From: Nocardioides marmoribigeumensis | Lineage (GTDB): Bacteria; Actinomycetota; Actinomycetes; Propionibacteriales; Nocardioidaceae | Length of the DNA: 64,000 nt | Direction: 5' to 3' | NCBI RefSeq assembly: GCF_031458325.1 | Contig: NZ_JAVDYG010000001.1 | Coordinates: forward strand, 1,240,001 to 1,304,000 | Part shown: piece by piece, positions 30,015-38,224 of the stretch | Numbering within the stretch: position 1 is the first letter of the stretch | Layout: each line of letters starts with the position of its first letter | The notes under the pieces: generated by a model | What the model was told of the DNA's origin: nothing | The model's database searches: none | The model's input: the letters and a program-made list of their open reading frames with translations, nothing else | Position numbers and translations under genes: made by a program

Positions 30015-30845
30015 ATGTCGCGCGTGACCCACCTGTCCACCCGCCGGGCCGCCGAGTCGGCCGCCGCGGGGGCCCACGACCCCGCCCGCCCGATCGCCCT
30101 GGTGACCGGCCCGACCGCCGGCATCGGGCTGGCGTTCGCCCACGAGCTCGCCCGTCGCGGCTTCGACCTGGTGCTGGTCGCCCGGTCCGAGGACACGCTG
30201 CAGGACCTGGCCGCGCGGCTGCGCACCGAGCACGACGTCGCCGTCGAGGTCCTCGCCGCCGACCTCGGCGACCGCGAGCAGCTGGCACGGGTCGAGGCGC
30301 GCCTGTCCGACCGGTCCCAGCCGGTCGACCTGCTGGTCAACAACGCCGGCTTCGGGCTCAAGGAGCAGTTCGCCGACAACTCGGTCGAGGAGGAGCAGGC
30401 GATGCTCGACGTCCTCGTGGTCGCGGTGATGCGCCTGAGCCACGCGGCGACCACGACGATGCTCGAACGCGGCTTCGGCGGGATCATCAACGTCTCCTCG
30501 GTCGCGGGCTACCTCCCCCGCGGGACCTACGGCGCGGCCAAGGCCTACGTCACCCGCCTGTCCCTGTGGGCCGACGGCACCTACCGCGAGCGCGGCGTGC
30601 GGACGATGGCCCTGTGCCCCGGCTTCGTGCGCACGGAGTTCCACGAGCGCATGGACGTCGGCCGCGACTCGGTGCCGTCCTGGATGTGGCTCGACGCCGA
30701 CAAGCTCGTGCGCGAGGCGCTCGACGACTTCGACGACGGCAAGGCGCTCTCGGTCCCCGACCTGCGCTACAAGGCGGTCACCGCGGCCGCGCGCTACGTC
30801 CCGACCGGGCTCCTCACGCGCTTCCAGACGATGGGGCGTCGCTAG
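30015..30845 (+). CDS. Short-chain dehydrogenase/reductase
   Basis: 276 residues. Cofactor loop VTGPTAGIGLAFAHELARR, with a following VARSED that suggests NADP, then NNAGFG, the catalytic Ser in INVSSVAGY and YGAAKAYVT (Tyr/Lys). The C-terminal LCPGFVRTEFHERM is typical of classical SDRs. The first 25 residues precede the fold and are variable. Substrate unknown. ATG 30015 is preceded by AATGCT with a 6-base gap; an earlier ATG at 30004 is out of frame. The 3' end overlaps the convergent PHP gene by 32 bases. Confidence 0.86.
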   Translation: MSRVTHLSTRRAAESAAAGAHDPARPIALVTGPTAGIGLAFAHELARRGFDLVLVARSEDTLQDLAARLRTEHDVAVEVLAADLGDREQLARVEARLSDRSQPVDLLVNNAGFGLKEQFADNSVEEEQAMLDVLVVAVMRLSHAATTTMLERGFGGIINVSSVAGYLPRGTYGAAKAYVTRLSLWADGTYRERGVRTMALCPGFVRTEFHERMDVGRDSVPSWMWLDADKLVREALDDFDDGKALSVPDLRYKAVTAAARYVPTGLLTRFQTMGRR

Positions 30846-31677
30846 CGCGCGGACGCGCCGCCTCGAGTCGTGCGAGCTCCTCCGGCGCCGTGAGGTGGCA
30901 GCCGAGGTCGTGACCGACCTTGCCGGTGCCGTGGTGGTCGCTGGCCCCGGTCACGACCAGGCCGAGGTCGCCGGCGATGCCACGCAGCTCCGCGCGCTGC
31001 TCGGCGGTGTGGTCCTCGTGGTCGACCTCGACCCCGGTCAGACCGGCCCGCTGCAGGGCGGCCAGGTCCTCGGCCTGCATGACCCCGGCGGACTCGCGCC
31101 CCCACGGGTGCGCCACCACGGTCACGCCGCCCGCGGCCGCGACCACGCGGACCGCCTCCTCCAGCGGGGCCGCCGGCCGGTCGACGTACGCCGGACCGCC
31201 GTTGCGCAGGAAGCGTGCGAACGCCTCGTCCCGGTCGCGGACCACGCCGCGGGCGACCAGGGCGTCGGCGACGTGGGGGCGGCCGACCGAGGTCGCCCCG
31301 GCCGCCTGGGCGAGCACGTCGTCCACGGTGACCTCGTGGCCCAGGTCGCGCAGCCGCTCGACCATGCGCGGCATGCGGTCGCTGCGCCCCCGCACGACCT
31401 CGTCGAGGAGCCGGACCAGGTCGGGGTGCCGCGGGTCCGGCCAGTAGGCCAGCAGGTGCACCCCGTGGCCGCGGTGCTTGCAGCTGACCTCCATGCCGGG
31501 CACGAGGACGATGCCGACCGTGGCGGCGGCCTCGGCGGCCTCCTCCCACCCGTCGGCGTTGTCGTGGTCGGTCAGCGCCACCACGTCGAGGCCGGCCGCC
31601 GCCGCGGCGCGCACCAGGTCGCGCGGGGCGTCGGTGCCGTCGGAGCGGGTGGAGTGGGTGTGGAGGTCGATGCGCAC
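30814..31677 (-). CDS. PHP-domain phosphoesterase
   Basis: 287 residues. All PHP metal motifs are present: RIDLHTHSTRSDGT at the N-terminus, VVALTDHDNADGW, PGMEVSCKHRGHGVHLLAY, VVAHPWGRESAG and TGASDHHGTGK. An inserted helical segment between residues 90 and 170 is normal for the YciV/RNase AM-like branch, which includes 3',5'-nucleoside bisphosphate phosphatases and 5'-3' exonucleases on RNA. The exact substrate is not readable. GTG 31677 starts 8 bases after the stop of the enoyl-CoA hydratase gene, so they form an operon. Confidence 0.87.
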   Translation of the reverse strand: MRIDLHTHSTRSDGTDAPRDLVRAAAAAGLDVVALTDHDNADGWEEAAEAAATVGIVLVPGMEVSCKHRGHGVHLLAYWPDPRHPDLVRLLDEVVRGRSDRMPRMVERLRDLGHEVTVDDVLAQAAGATSVGRPHVADALVARGVVRDRDEAFARFLRNGGPAYVDRPAAPLEEAVRVVAAAGGVTVVAHPWGRESAGVMQAEDLAALQRAGLTGVEVDHEDHTAEQRAELRGIAGDLGLVVTGASDHHGTGKVGHDLGCHLTAPEELARLEAARPRASDAPSSGSA

Positions 31678-31685
31678 CGCGTGCC

Positions 31686-32513
31686 TCAGCGCCCCTGGAA
31701 GACCGGCGCGCGGCGCTCCCGGGAGGCGCGGACGCCCTCCTGGAGGTCCTCCGTCGCCAGGGTCACCGGCTGGGCCAGCGCCTCCCACTCCAGGCAGCTG
31801 GTGAGGTCGGCGTGCCCGCCGTCGCGCAGCGCGACCTTGGTCAGGCGGCTCGCGACCGGGGCGGTCGCGGAGATGCCCGCCGCGGTCTCCAGCACGGAGT
31901 CGAGGAACTGGTCGTCGGGCGTGACGGAGGAGACCAGGCCCATGCGGAACGCCTCGTCCGCGCCGACCATGCGGCCGGTGAGCAGCAGGTCGCGGGCGTG
32001 GGCCTCGCCGACGATCGCGGGCAGGTGGTGGGTCGCCGCCATGCCCGCGTGCATCCCGAGCCGCACGAACGGGACGGACATGCGCGCCGACGCGGCGGCG
32101 TACCTCAGGTCGCAGGCGAGCGCGAGGCACAGGCCGGCGCCGACGGCCGGGCCGTTGATCGCCGCGATCGTCGGCACCTCGAGGTCGCAGACCGAGAGCC
32201 AGGCGCGGTAGAAGCCGAGCATCCGGGTGCGCAGCGCGTGCACCGGGGCGTCGGGCTCGCCGGCGATCCACCGAGGGTCGCCCCCGGAGCAGAACGCGCT
32301 GCCCTCGCCGGTCACCACGACGCAGCGGACGTCGGGGTCGGCCCGCAGGTCGGCGATCGTCCGCTGCCAGGCCTCGGTCATCAGGCCGCTCATCGCGTTG
32401 CGCTGCCCGGGGTTGTCGAGGGTCAGCAGGACGACCCCGTCGGAGGGGCGGTCGACCCGGAGCTGGGAGTCGGGCTGGGAGTCGGGCTGGGAGTCGGGCA
32501 GCGGCTGGGTCAT
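31686..32513 (-). CDS. Enoyl-CoA hydratase/isomerase family protein
   Basis: 275 residues of the crotonase fold. Oxyanion-hole segments are SAFCSGGDPRW and INGPAVGAGLCLALACDLR, followed by the trimerisation region and LLLTGRMVGADEAFRMGLV. The acidic catalytic residues of true hydratases are not clearly seen at the usual positions, so isomerase or another crotonase activity is possible. The N-terminus has three copies of PDSQ encoded by exact 12-bp repeats. ATG 32513 follows TAGGCT by 6 bases (leaderless). It is divergent from korA and shares its upstream region with the KstR-type palindrome. Confidence 0.85.
   Translation of the reverse strand: MTQPLPDSQPDSQPDSQLRVDRPSDGVVLLTLDNPGQRNAMSGLMTEAWQRTIADLRADPDVRCVVVTGEGSAFCSGGDPRWIAGEPDAPVHALRTRMLGFYRAWLSVCDLEVPTIAAINGPAVGAGLCLALACDLRYAAASARMSVPFVRLGMHAGMAATHHLPAIVGEAHARDLLLTGRMVGADEAFRMGLVSSVTPDDQFLDSVLETAAGISATAPVASRLTKVALRDGGHADLTSCLEWEALAQPVTLATEDLQEGVRASRERRAPVFQGR
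32463..32498 (-). repeat. Three exact 12-bp repeats in the enoyl-CoA hydratase N-terminus
   Basis: CTGGGAGTCGGG is repeated head to tail three times on the plus strand and encodes PDSQPDSQPDSQ on the minus strand. It lies before the folded domain, so copy-number change would be neutral. Confidence 0.8.
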
Positions 32514-32519
32514 GGGCGG

Positions 32520-32525
32520 AGCCTA
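32520..32525 (-). promoter_or_regulatory. -10 box TAGGCT of the enoyl-CoA hydratase gene (leaderless type)
   Basis: On the minus strand TAGGCT is followed by CCGCCC and ATG (32513). The CCGCCC-ATG arrangement recurs at the secreted-protein gene starting at 37241. Confidence 0.5.
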
Positions 32526-32637
32526 CGGCCGCCCGCGGACCCGTCAGGCGACCGCGGGAGTGATCGTCGTCATGGTGGACGGGACTGTGGAACGGGGCAC
32601 ACCCACGTAGGCTGGAGATGCAGGAAACTGCCGAAAC

Positions 32638-32651
32638 TAGAACGTGTTCTA
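32638..32651. promoter_or_regulatory. KstR-type operator TAGAACGTGTTCTA upstream of korA
   Basis: The 14-bp inverted repeat TAGAAC-GT-GTTCTA matches TNNAACNNGTTNNA, the consensus I know for the TetR-family steroid-catabolism repressor KstR. Its right end overlaps the TACACT -10 box of korA, a repressor position. No KstR gene is in the window. Confidence 0.6.
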
Positions 32652-32655
32652 CACT
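32650..32655 (+). promoter_or_regulatory. -10 box TACACT for korAB
   Basis: TACACT leaves a leader of about 40 bases with GAGAGGG before the GTG at 32703. A second candidate -10, TAGGCT, lies at 32608-32613. Confidence 0.4.
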
Positions 32656-32702
32656 TCTGGCTGCCGGGCCCCAGGCCGGACCAGACGAGAGGGCGGCACC
32701 GC

Positions 32703-34565
32703 GTGACCACCAAGCAGGTCAAGCAGCTCGACCGGGTCATCATCCGCTTCGCCGGGGACTCCGGCGACGGCATGCAGCTGACCGGCGACCGCTTCACCCA
32801 GGAGACCGCGTCCTTCGGCAACGACCTGTCGACGCTGCCCAACTTCCCCGCCGAGATCCGCGCCCCCCAGGGCACGCTGCCCGGCGTCTCGTCCTTCCAG
32901 GTGCACTTCGCCGACCACGACATCCTCACCCCGGGTGACGCCCCCGACGTGCTGGTGGCGATGAACCCGGCCGCGCTGCGCGCCAACCTCGGCGACCTGC
33001 CCAAGGGCGCCACCGTCATCGTCGACACCGCCGACTTCACCAAGCGCAACCTCGCCAAGGCCGGCTACGACGCCGACCCGCTCGCCGAGGACTCGACCGT
33101 GCTGGCCGACTACCACGTCCACCCGGTCGACCTGACCCAGATGACCGTCGAGTCGGTCAAGGAGTTCGGGCTCTCCCGCAAGGACGCCTCGCGGGCCAAG
33201 AACATGTTCGCCCTCGGCCTGCTGTCGTGGATGTACGGCCGCCCCACCGAGGGCACGGTCGGCTTCCTCCAGCGGCGCTTCGCCAAGGTCCCCGACATCC
33301 GCGACGCCAACGTCGCGGCGTTCAAGGCCGGCTGGTTCTTCGGTGAGACCACCGAGGCGTTCGCCGTGCAGTACGAGGTCAAGCCCGCCGTGATGCCGGC
33401 CGGCACCTACCGCAACATCACCGGCAACCTCGCGCTGTCCTACGGCCTCGTCGCCGGCGGCGTGCAGTCGGGCCTGCCGATCTTCCTCGGGTCCTACCCG
33501 ATCACCCCGGCCAGCGACATCCTCCACGAGCTCAGCAAGCACAAGCGCTTCGGCGTGACGACGCTGCAGGCCGAGGACGAGATCGCCGGCATCGGGGCCG
33601 CGCTCGGTGCCTCCTTCGCCGGCTCCCTCGGCGTGACCACCACCTCCGGGCCCGGTGTCGCCCTCAAGAGCGAGACCATCGGCCTGGCCGTGATGACCGA
33701 GCTGCCGCTGGTGGTCGTCGACGTGCAGCGTGGCGGGCCGTCGACCGGCCTGCCCACCAAGACCGAGCAGGCCGACCTGCTCCAGGCGATGTTCGGCCGC
33801 AACGGCGAGGCCCCGGTGCCGATCGTCGCGCCGCAGTCCCCCAGCGACTGCTTCGAGGCCGCCGTCGAGGCCGTGCGCATCGCCGTCACCTACCGCACGC
33901 CGGTGATGCTGCTCTCCGACGGCTACCTCGCCAACGGATCCGAGCCGTGGCGCATCCCCGACCTCGACGAGCTGCCGACCGTCGACCCGGCGTTCGCCAC
34001 CGTCCCCGACGACGGGTCCGAGTTCCTGCCCTACTCCCGCGACGAGGAGACCCTTGCGCGACCGTGGGCGATCCCCGGCACCCCGGGCCTCGAGCACCGC
34101 ATCGGCGGGCTGGAGAAGGCCGACGGGTCCGGCAACATCTCCTACGACCCGGCCAACCACGACCTCATGGTCCGCACCCGCGCGGCCAAGGTGGAGCGCA
34201 TCGCCGCGAGCCTGCCGCCGCTGGAGGTCGACGACCCGTCCGGCGAGGCCAAGGTGCTCGTGCTCGGCTGGGGCTCGACCTTCGGCCCGATCGGCGCCGC
34301 GATCCGCCAGGTGCGGCGCGCGGGCCACGAGGTCGCCCAGGTCCACCTGCGCCACCTCAACCCGTTCCCCCGCGACCTCGGCGAGATCCTGCAGCGCTAC
34401 GACCGGGTCCTCGTCCCCGAGATGAACCTCGGCCAGCTCGCCCTGCTGGTCCGCGCCCGCTACCTCGTCGACGCGGTCGGCTTCAACCAGGTCAACGGCA
34501 TGCCGATCAAGGCCGCCGACCTCGCCGACGCGATCATGAACCTCATCGAGGAGACCACCCGATGA
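32703..34565 (+). CDS. korA: 2-oxoglutarate:ferredoxin oxidoreductase, alpha (fused gamma-alpha) subunit
   Basis: 620 residues. The N-terminal gamma domain (about 8-190) begins RVIIRFAGDSGDGMQLTGD and contains ALRANLGDLPKGATVIVDT. The alpha domain has ITGNLALSYGLVAGGVQSGL, GSYPITPASDILHELS, QAEDEIAGIGAALGASFAGS and VQRGGPSTGLPTKTEQADLL. This fused layout is that of mycobacterial KorA, which with KorB oxidises 2-oxoglutarate to succinyl-CoA and reduces ferredoxin without NAD. It offers a CO2-linked bypass in the TCA cycle during growth on fatty acids or sterols. GTG 32703 has GAGAGGG upstream. The gene overlaps korB by 4 bases (ATGA). Confidence 0.93.
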   Translation: MTTKQVKQLDRVIIRFAGDSGDGMQLTGDRFTQETASFGNDLSTLPNFPAEIRAPQGTLPGVSSFQVHFADHDILTPGDAPDVLVAMNPAALRANLGDLPKGATVIVDTADFTKRNLAKAGYDADPLAEDSTVLADYHVHPVDLTQMTVESVKEFGLSRKDASRAKNMFALGLLSWMYGRPTEGTVGFLQRRFAKVPDIRDANVAAFKAGWFFGETTEAFAVQYEVKPAVMPAGTYRNITGNLALSYGLVAGGVQSGLPIFLGSYPITPASDILHELSKHKRFGVTTLQAEDEIAGIGAALGASFAGSLGVTTTSGPGVALKSETIGLAVMTELPLVVVDVQRGGPSTGLPTKTEQADLLQAMFGRNGEAPVPIVAPQSPSDCFEAAVEAVRIAVTYRTPVMLLSDGYLANGSEPWRIPDLDELPTVDPAFATVPDDGSEFLPYSRDEETLARPWAIPGTPGLEHRIGGLEKADGSGNISYDPANHDLMVRTRAAKVERIAASLPPLEVDDPSGEAKVLVLGWGSTFGPIGAAIRQVRRAGHEVAQVHLRHLNPFPRDLGEILQRYDRVLVPEMNLGQLALLVRARYLVDAVGFNQVNGMPIKAADLADAIMNLIEETTR

Positions 34566-35671
34566 CCGCTGAGACCTCCGACCTCCCCTTCCCCGGCCTC
34601 CGGGGCGTCCCGACGTCCGAGGAGCCCCAGAACCGCAAGGACTACACCTCCGACCAGGAGGTGCGCTGGTGCCCGGGCTGCGGCGACTACGCCGTGCTCG
34701 CCGCGGTGCAGGGCTTCCTGCCCGAGCTCGGCCTCAAGCGCGAGAACATCGTCTTCGTCTCCGGCATCGGCTGCTCGTCGCGGTTCCCCTACTACCTCGA
34801 CACCTACGGCATGCACTCCATCCACGGACGTGCGCCGGCCATCGCCACCGGCGTCGCGACCGCGCGCGAGGACCTCTCGGTCTGGGTCGTCACCGGTGAC
34901 GGCGACGCCCTGTCGATCGGCGGCAACCACCTCATCCACGCCCTGCGCCGCAACGTCAACCTCAAGATCCTGCTGTTCAACAACCGGATCTACGGACTGA
35001 CCAAGGGGCAGTACTCCCCCACCTCCGAGGTCGGCAAGGTCACCAAGTCCACCCCCATGGGCTCGCTCGACCAGCCGTTCAACCCGGTCTCGCTGGCGCT
35101 GGGCGCCGAGGCGTCCTTCGTCGCCCGCACGGTCGACTCCGACCGCAAGCACCTCACCGAGGTGCTCCGCGCGGCCGCCGCCCACCGCGGCTCCGCGCTG
35201 GTCGAGATCTACCAGAACTGCCCGATCTTCAACGACGGCGCCTTCGACGCGCTCAAGGGCGCCAAGTCCGACCAGGGCGGCTCGGGCGCGGCCAACGCGA
35301 TCATCCCGCTCGTGCACGGCGAGCCGATCCGCTTCGGCACCCCCGGCGAGGACGGCCTGCCCGGCAAGGGGGTCGTGCGCGACCCGCAGACCGGCGGCGT
35401 GCGCGTGGTCGAGGTGAGCGCCGACAACGCCGACTCGGTCCTGGTCCACGACGCCCACGCCTCCGACCCGACCACCGCGTTCGCGCTCTCGCGGCTCACC
35501 GACGCGGGCTACCTCCACCAGGCCCCGGTCGGCATCTTCCGCCAGGTCGACCGCACGACGTACGACGACGCCGCGCGCGAGCAGGTGCGCCTGGCCGCCG
35601 AGACCCTCGACGACCCGCGGACCGCGCTCGACCAGCTGCTCCACGGCAGCGACACCTGGTCGGTCGACTGA
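34562..35671 (+). CDS. korB: 2-oxoglutarate:ferredoxin oxidoreductase, beta subunit
   Basis: 369 residues. The cysteine pair in EVRWCPGCGDYAVLAAVQ and the cysteine in SGIGCSSRFPYYLDTYG supply iron-sulfur ligands. VVTGDGDALSIGGNHLIHAL is the thiamine-diphosphate motif, and LLFNNRIYGLTKGQYSPTS follows. ATG 34562 overlaps the korA TGA. KorB carries the thiamine diphosphate site and the 4Fe-4S cluster that passes electrons to ferredoxin. The C-terminal 100 residues are longer than in archaeal homologs but match the actinobacterial form. It ends 4 bases from the stop of a convergent secreted-protein gene. Confidence 0.93.
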   Translation: MTAETSDLPFPGLRGVPTSEEPQNRKDYTSDQEVRWCPGCGDYAVLAAVQGFLPELGLKRENIVFVSGIGCSSRFPYYLDTYGMHSIHGRAPAIATGVATAREDLSVWVVTGDGDALSIGGNHLIHALRRNVNLKILLFNNRIYGLTKGQYSPTSEVGKVTKSTPMGSLDQPFNPVSLALGAEASFVARTVDSDRKHLTEVLRAAAAHRGSALVEIYQNCPIFNDGAFDALKGAKSDQGGSGAANAIIPLVHGEPIRFGTPGEDGLPGKGVVRDPQTGGVRVVEVSADNADSVLVHDAHASDPTTAFALSRLTDAGYLHQAPVGIFRQVDRTTYDDAAREQVRLAAETLDDPRTALDQLLHGSDTWSVD

Positions 35672-35675
35672 GCCG

Positions 35676-36473
35676 TCAGGACGGACGGGCGGGCGCCAGG
35701 CTCACGCTGCCCCGACGTGTGATCAGCCGCGCACTGTAGCTCCTGTCGAAGTTTCCTCCAGCCGCCAGAGCAGCTCGCCAGGTCCAGACCACCCCCGCCT
35801 TCGAGGGGCGGTCGACGCGGAAGCTCCACCCACCCCAGCTGCCGGCGGGTTTGGCAGCGACCGACCGCCAGGCACAGGAGGAGCACGTCCTCCTCTGCAG
35901 CGTGATGGTCCGTCCGCCCCAGCCGGGATGGATCACCCCGCCGAGGACAACCTTGCCGTCGACCTGGCGCGACCTCGCGTTGAAGTCGCGCATCGCCGGA
36001 AGCAGGGGGAACGTCGCACTCGACGTGCCCTCGACGGCGTCTCCGTTGCCCTCGTACGTCGTGCCGTAGCGAGCACTCCCGACGACGCGCTGCGGGATGT
36101 CGTAGCGTCCGTCGGCATCGGTCCTCACGCTGAGCACCCGCTCGAACACGTCGTCGCTGGGGAGCTGGCGGAACAGGTTGATCACCTCGCCCCCGATCCC
36201 CTCCCCGGTGGTGTCCGAGGTCAGCCGTCCGACCACCCGGAAGGTGTCCTCGGAGATGAAGGGGCCGGAGGTGTCGTAGAAGACTCCGTAGGTCGCCGGA
36301 CGCAACGTGGTCGAGCCGGGGTACTGACGCTTGAGAGCGACGGTGATGCTGGTGGTCTCTGGCGCCTCTGCCTGCGCGCCGGTGACGGGCAGGACCGCGA
36401 GCCCGAGCGCGACGGCGAGGCTCACCACGGGAGCCAGGAGGCGGCGTCCGCGGCACGATGACATACGGGGCAT
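35676..36473 (-). CDS. Secreted protein of unknown function, paralog 1
   Basis: 265 residues. The signal peptide (LLAPVVSLAVALGLAVLPVTG, cleavage likely near QAEA) indicates export. The mature part has YGVFYDTSGPFISEDTFRV, DADGRYDIPQR typical of carboxypeptidase-regulatory-like beta-sandwiches, AMRDFNARSRQVDGKVV, HPGWGGRTITLQRRTC-SSC and a tryptophan-rich end. The same order occurs in the next gene, so the two are tandem duplicates. A CxxC-type pair (TCSSCAWRSV) is shared. No enzyme motif is seen. ATG 36473 lies 6 bases after TAGTCT, itself inside the upstream gene's stop region. By eye its base composition is somewhat less GC-rich than its neighbours. Confidence 0.75.
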   Translation of the reverse strand: MPRMSSCRGRRLLAPVVSLAVALGLAVLPVTGAQAEAPETTSITVALKRQYPGSTTLRPATYGVFYDTSGPFISEDTFRVVGRLTSDTTGEGIGGEVINLFRQLPSDDVFERVLSVRTDADGRYDIPQRVVGSARYGTTYEGNGDAVEGTSSATFPLLPAMRDFNARSRQVDGKVVLGGVIHPGWGGRTITLQRRTCSSCAWRSVAAKPAGSWGGWSFRVDRPSKAGVVWTWRAALAAGGNFDRSYSARLITRRGSVSLAPARPS

Positions 36474-36479
36474 GGGCTG

Positions 36480-36485
36480 AGACTA
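36480..36485 (-). promoter_or_regulatory. -10 box TAGTCT of secreted paralog 1 (leaderless type)
   Basis: TAGTCT-CAGCCC-ATG on the minus strand overlaps the stop codon of paralog 2. The identical hexamer and spacing precede paralog 2, which suggests that the promoter was duplicated with the gene. Confidence 0.5.
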
Positions 36486-37241
36486 GCCCTTGCGGGTGTA
36501 GACCCGCTGGGTCGTGAGCTGGGCGCTGTAGCTCCTCTCGAAGTCGCCCGCCGCGGCGAGGACCGCCTGCCAGCGCCATACCGGCCCGACCTTGGCCGGG
36601 TAGGTGACCCGGAACGACCAGCCGCCGCCGCGACCCGCGGTCCTGGACGCGACCGTGCGCCACGCGCAGGTGCGGCACGTCTGGCGCTGCAGGACCACCC
36701 GCCGGCCGCCCCAGCCCGGGTTGACGTCGCCGCGGAAGTACAGCTTGCCGTCGACCCTGCGCTTGCCGGCGTTGAAGTCGCGCATCGCCCGGATCCGGCG
36801 CGCGACGTCGGAGCGGACCTCGCCGTAGGTGCCGTCGGTGTCGTCGGTGTCGCCGGCGAAGTACGTCGCGTAGGCGGCGGTCGCGACCACCCGCCGGTCG
36901 AAGACGTAGCGGCCGTTCGCGTCGGTGGTCGCCTTCTGGGTGAGCAGGCGGTAGTCGGACTCGGTGTGCGTGCGCTTCTGCAGCAGCCGGATCGTGCGCC
37001 CGGCCATCGGCCTGCCCTGGTCGTCCCTGAGGTAGCCGGTGACCCGGAACTCGTCGTCCGCGATGGCCGGCCCCTGGGTGTCCCAGAAGACCCCGGTGGA
37101 CCGGCTCAGGGCGAGGGTCAGCGTCGGCGTCACCGCGGCCCCGGCCCCGCCGGCCGGGAGGACGACCACGCCGAGACCGAGGACCACGCCCAGCAGCAGC
37201 GTGAGCAGGCGACGCGGACGGCGGGCGGCGGTGCGGTTCAT
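36483..37241 (-). CDS. Secreted protein of unknown function, paralog 2
   Basis: 252 residues. The signal peptide LLTLLLGVVLGLGVVVLPAG is followed by AAVTPTLTLALSRSTGVFWD. It shares with paralog 1 the blocks DTQGPAIADDEFRVTGYL, DANGRYVFDRRVVATAAY, AMRDFNAGKRRVDGK, NPGWGGRRVVLQRQTC, CAWRTV and the final FERSYSAQLTTQR. The fold is probably one or two immunoglobulin-like beta-sandwiches on the cell surface or in the medium. The TC-x-x-C pair could be redox active or structural. There is no sortase signal. ATG 37241 lies 6 bases after TAGTCT. Function unknown. Confidence 0.75.
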   Translation of the reverse strand: MNRTAARRPRRLLTLLLGVVLGLGVVVLPAGGAGAAVTPTLTLALSRSTGVFWDTQGPAIADDEFRVTGYLRDDQGRPMAGRTIRLLQKRTHTESDYRLLTQKATTDANGRYVFDRRVVATAAYATYFAGDTDDTDGTYGEVRSDVARRIRAMRDFNAGKRRVDGKLYFRGDVNPGWGGRRVVLQRQTCRTCAWRTVASRTAGRGGGWSFRVTYPAKVGPVWRWQAVLAAAGDFERSYSAQLTTQRVYTRKG

Positions 37242-37247
37242 GGGCGG

Positions 37248-37253
37248 AGACTA
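37248..37253 (-). promoter_or_regulatory. -10 box TAGTCT of secreted paralog 2 (leaderless type)
   Basis: TAGTCT-CCGCCC-ATG on the minus strand, nearly the same as the promoter of the neighbouring paralog. Confidence 0.5.
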
Positions 37254-37275
37254 ACCCCGCCTTGCCGTGCCCACC

Positions 37276-37281
37276 TAGGCT
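37276..37281 (+). promoter_or_regulatory. -10 box TAGGCT for the rarD-like gene
   Basis: TAGGCT lies 19 bases before ATG 37301, giving a leader of only about 12 bases with no clear ribosome-binding site. Confidence 0.35.
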
Positions 37282-37300
37282 GCCGTCTCGTGACGCCACG

Positions 37301-38221
37301 ATGACCGCCCCCGACCGCAACCGAGCCAGGGACGGGTTCGTGCTGGGGTTCGCCGCCTATGCCATGTGGGGCGCCTTCCCGCTCTACTGGCCGCTGCTCG
37401 AGCCGGCCGGCGCGGTCGAGCTGCTGGCCCACCGGGTGGCCTGGTCGGCCCTCGTCATGGCGGTCCTGGCCGTGGCGCTGCGCAAGCGGGAGGGCCTGGC
37501 CCGCGTGGTGCGCGACCGCCGCGTCCTGCTCCTGCTGCTCGCCGCGGCGTGCGTCATCTCGGTCAACTGGGGCGTCTACATCTGGTCGGTGAACCACGAG
37601 CACGTCGTGGACGCCAGCCTCGGCTACTTCATCAACCCCCTGGTCACGGTGCTCATGGGCGTCCTCGTCCTGGATGAGCGCCTGCGGACCCTGCAGTGGG
37701 CCGCGCTCGCGGTCGCCGGGGGCGCCGTGGTGTGGTTGACGCTCGCCGAGGGCCGCGCGCCGTACATCGCCCTGACGCTGGCGTTCTCGTTCGGCACCTA
37801 CGGCCTGCTGCGCAAGAAGGCAGACGTCGGTGCGGTCGAGGGCCTCACGGTCGAGACGTTCCTGCTGGCTCCGCTGGCCGTGGCCTACCTGGTGTGGCTG
37901 CAGGCCTCCCGCGACGGGCGGGCCTTCTCGGAGGGCCCGGGCCACTTCGGGCTCCTGGCCACGGCGGGACTGGTCACGGCCCTGCCGCTGCTCTGCTTCG
38001 GCGGTGCGGCCACGCGGGTGCCGCTCACCACGCTCGGCCTGCTGCAGTACGTCGCCCCGACGCTGCAGTTCGTGCTCGGCACCACCGTCGGCGGCGAGTC
38101 GATGTCGGTCTCGAGGTGGGTCGGCTTCGCGGTCATCTGGGCCGCTCTGGTGCTGTTCAGCCTCGACTCCGTGCGGTCCCGTCGCCAGTCGCGGCTCGTG
38201 GTCGAGGCCTCGGCGGCCTGA
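37301..38221 (+). CDS. rarD: RarD-type EamA/DMT permease
   Basis: 306 residues with about ten hydrophobic segments. The start GFVLGFAAYAMWGAFPLYW, ELLAHRVAWSALVM, NWGVYIWSVNHEHVVDASLG and YFINPLVTVLMGVLVLDERL are diagnostic of the RarD subgroup. The second half contains LLQYVAPTLQFVLG. RarD proteins are drug/metabolite transporters of unknown substrate (named for chloramphenicol sensitivity in Pseudomonas). ATG 37301. It is divergent from the secreted paralogs and convergent with the small membrane protein gene, three bases apart. Confidence 0.88.
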   Translation: MTAPDRNRARDGFVLGFAAYAMWGAFPLYWPLLEPAGAVELLAHRVAWSALVMAVLAVALRKREGLARVVRDRRVLLLLLAAACVISVNWGVYIWSVNHEHVVDASLGYFINPLVTVLMGVLVLDERLRTLQWAALAVAGGAVVWLTLAEGRAPYIALTLAFSFGTYGLLRKKADVGAVEGLTVETFLLAPLAVAYLVWLQASRDGRAFSEGPGHFGLLATAGLVTALPLLCFGGAATRVPLTTLGLLQYVAPTLQFVLGTTVGGESMSVSRWVGFAVIWAALVLFSLDSVRSRRQSRLVVEASAA

Positions 38222-38224
38222 CCC

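Noticed and set aside
32618-32938. A 106-codon frame beginning between the KstR-type site and korA
   Set aside because: It overlaps the korA 5' end in another frame, has no motif and reads as a compositional shadow.
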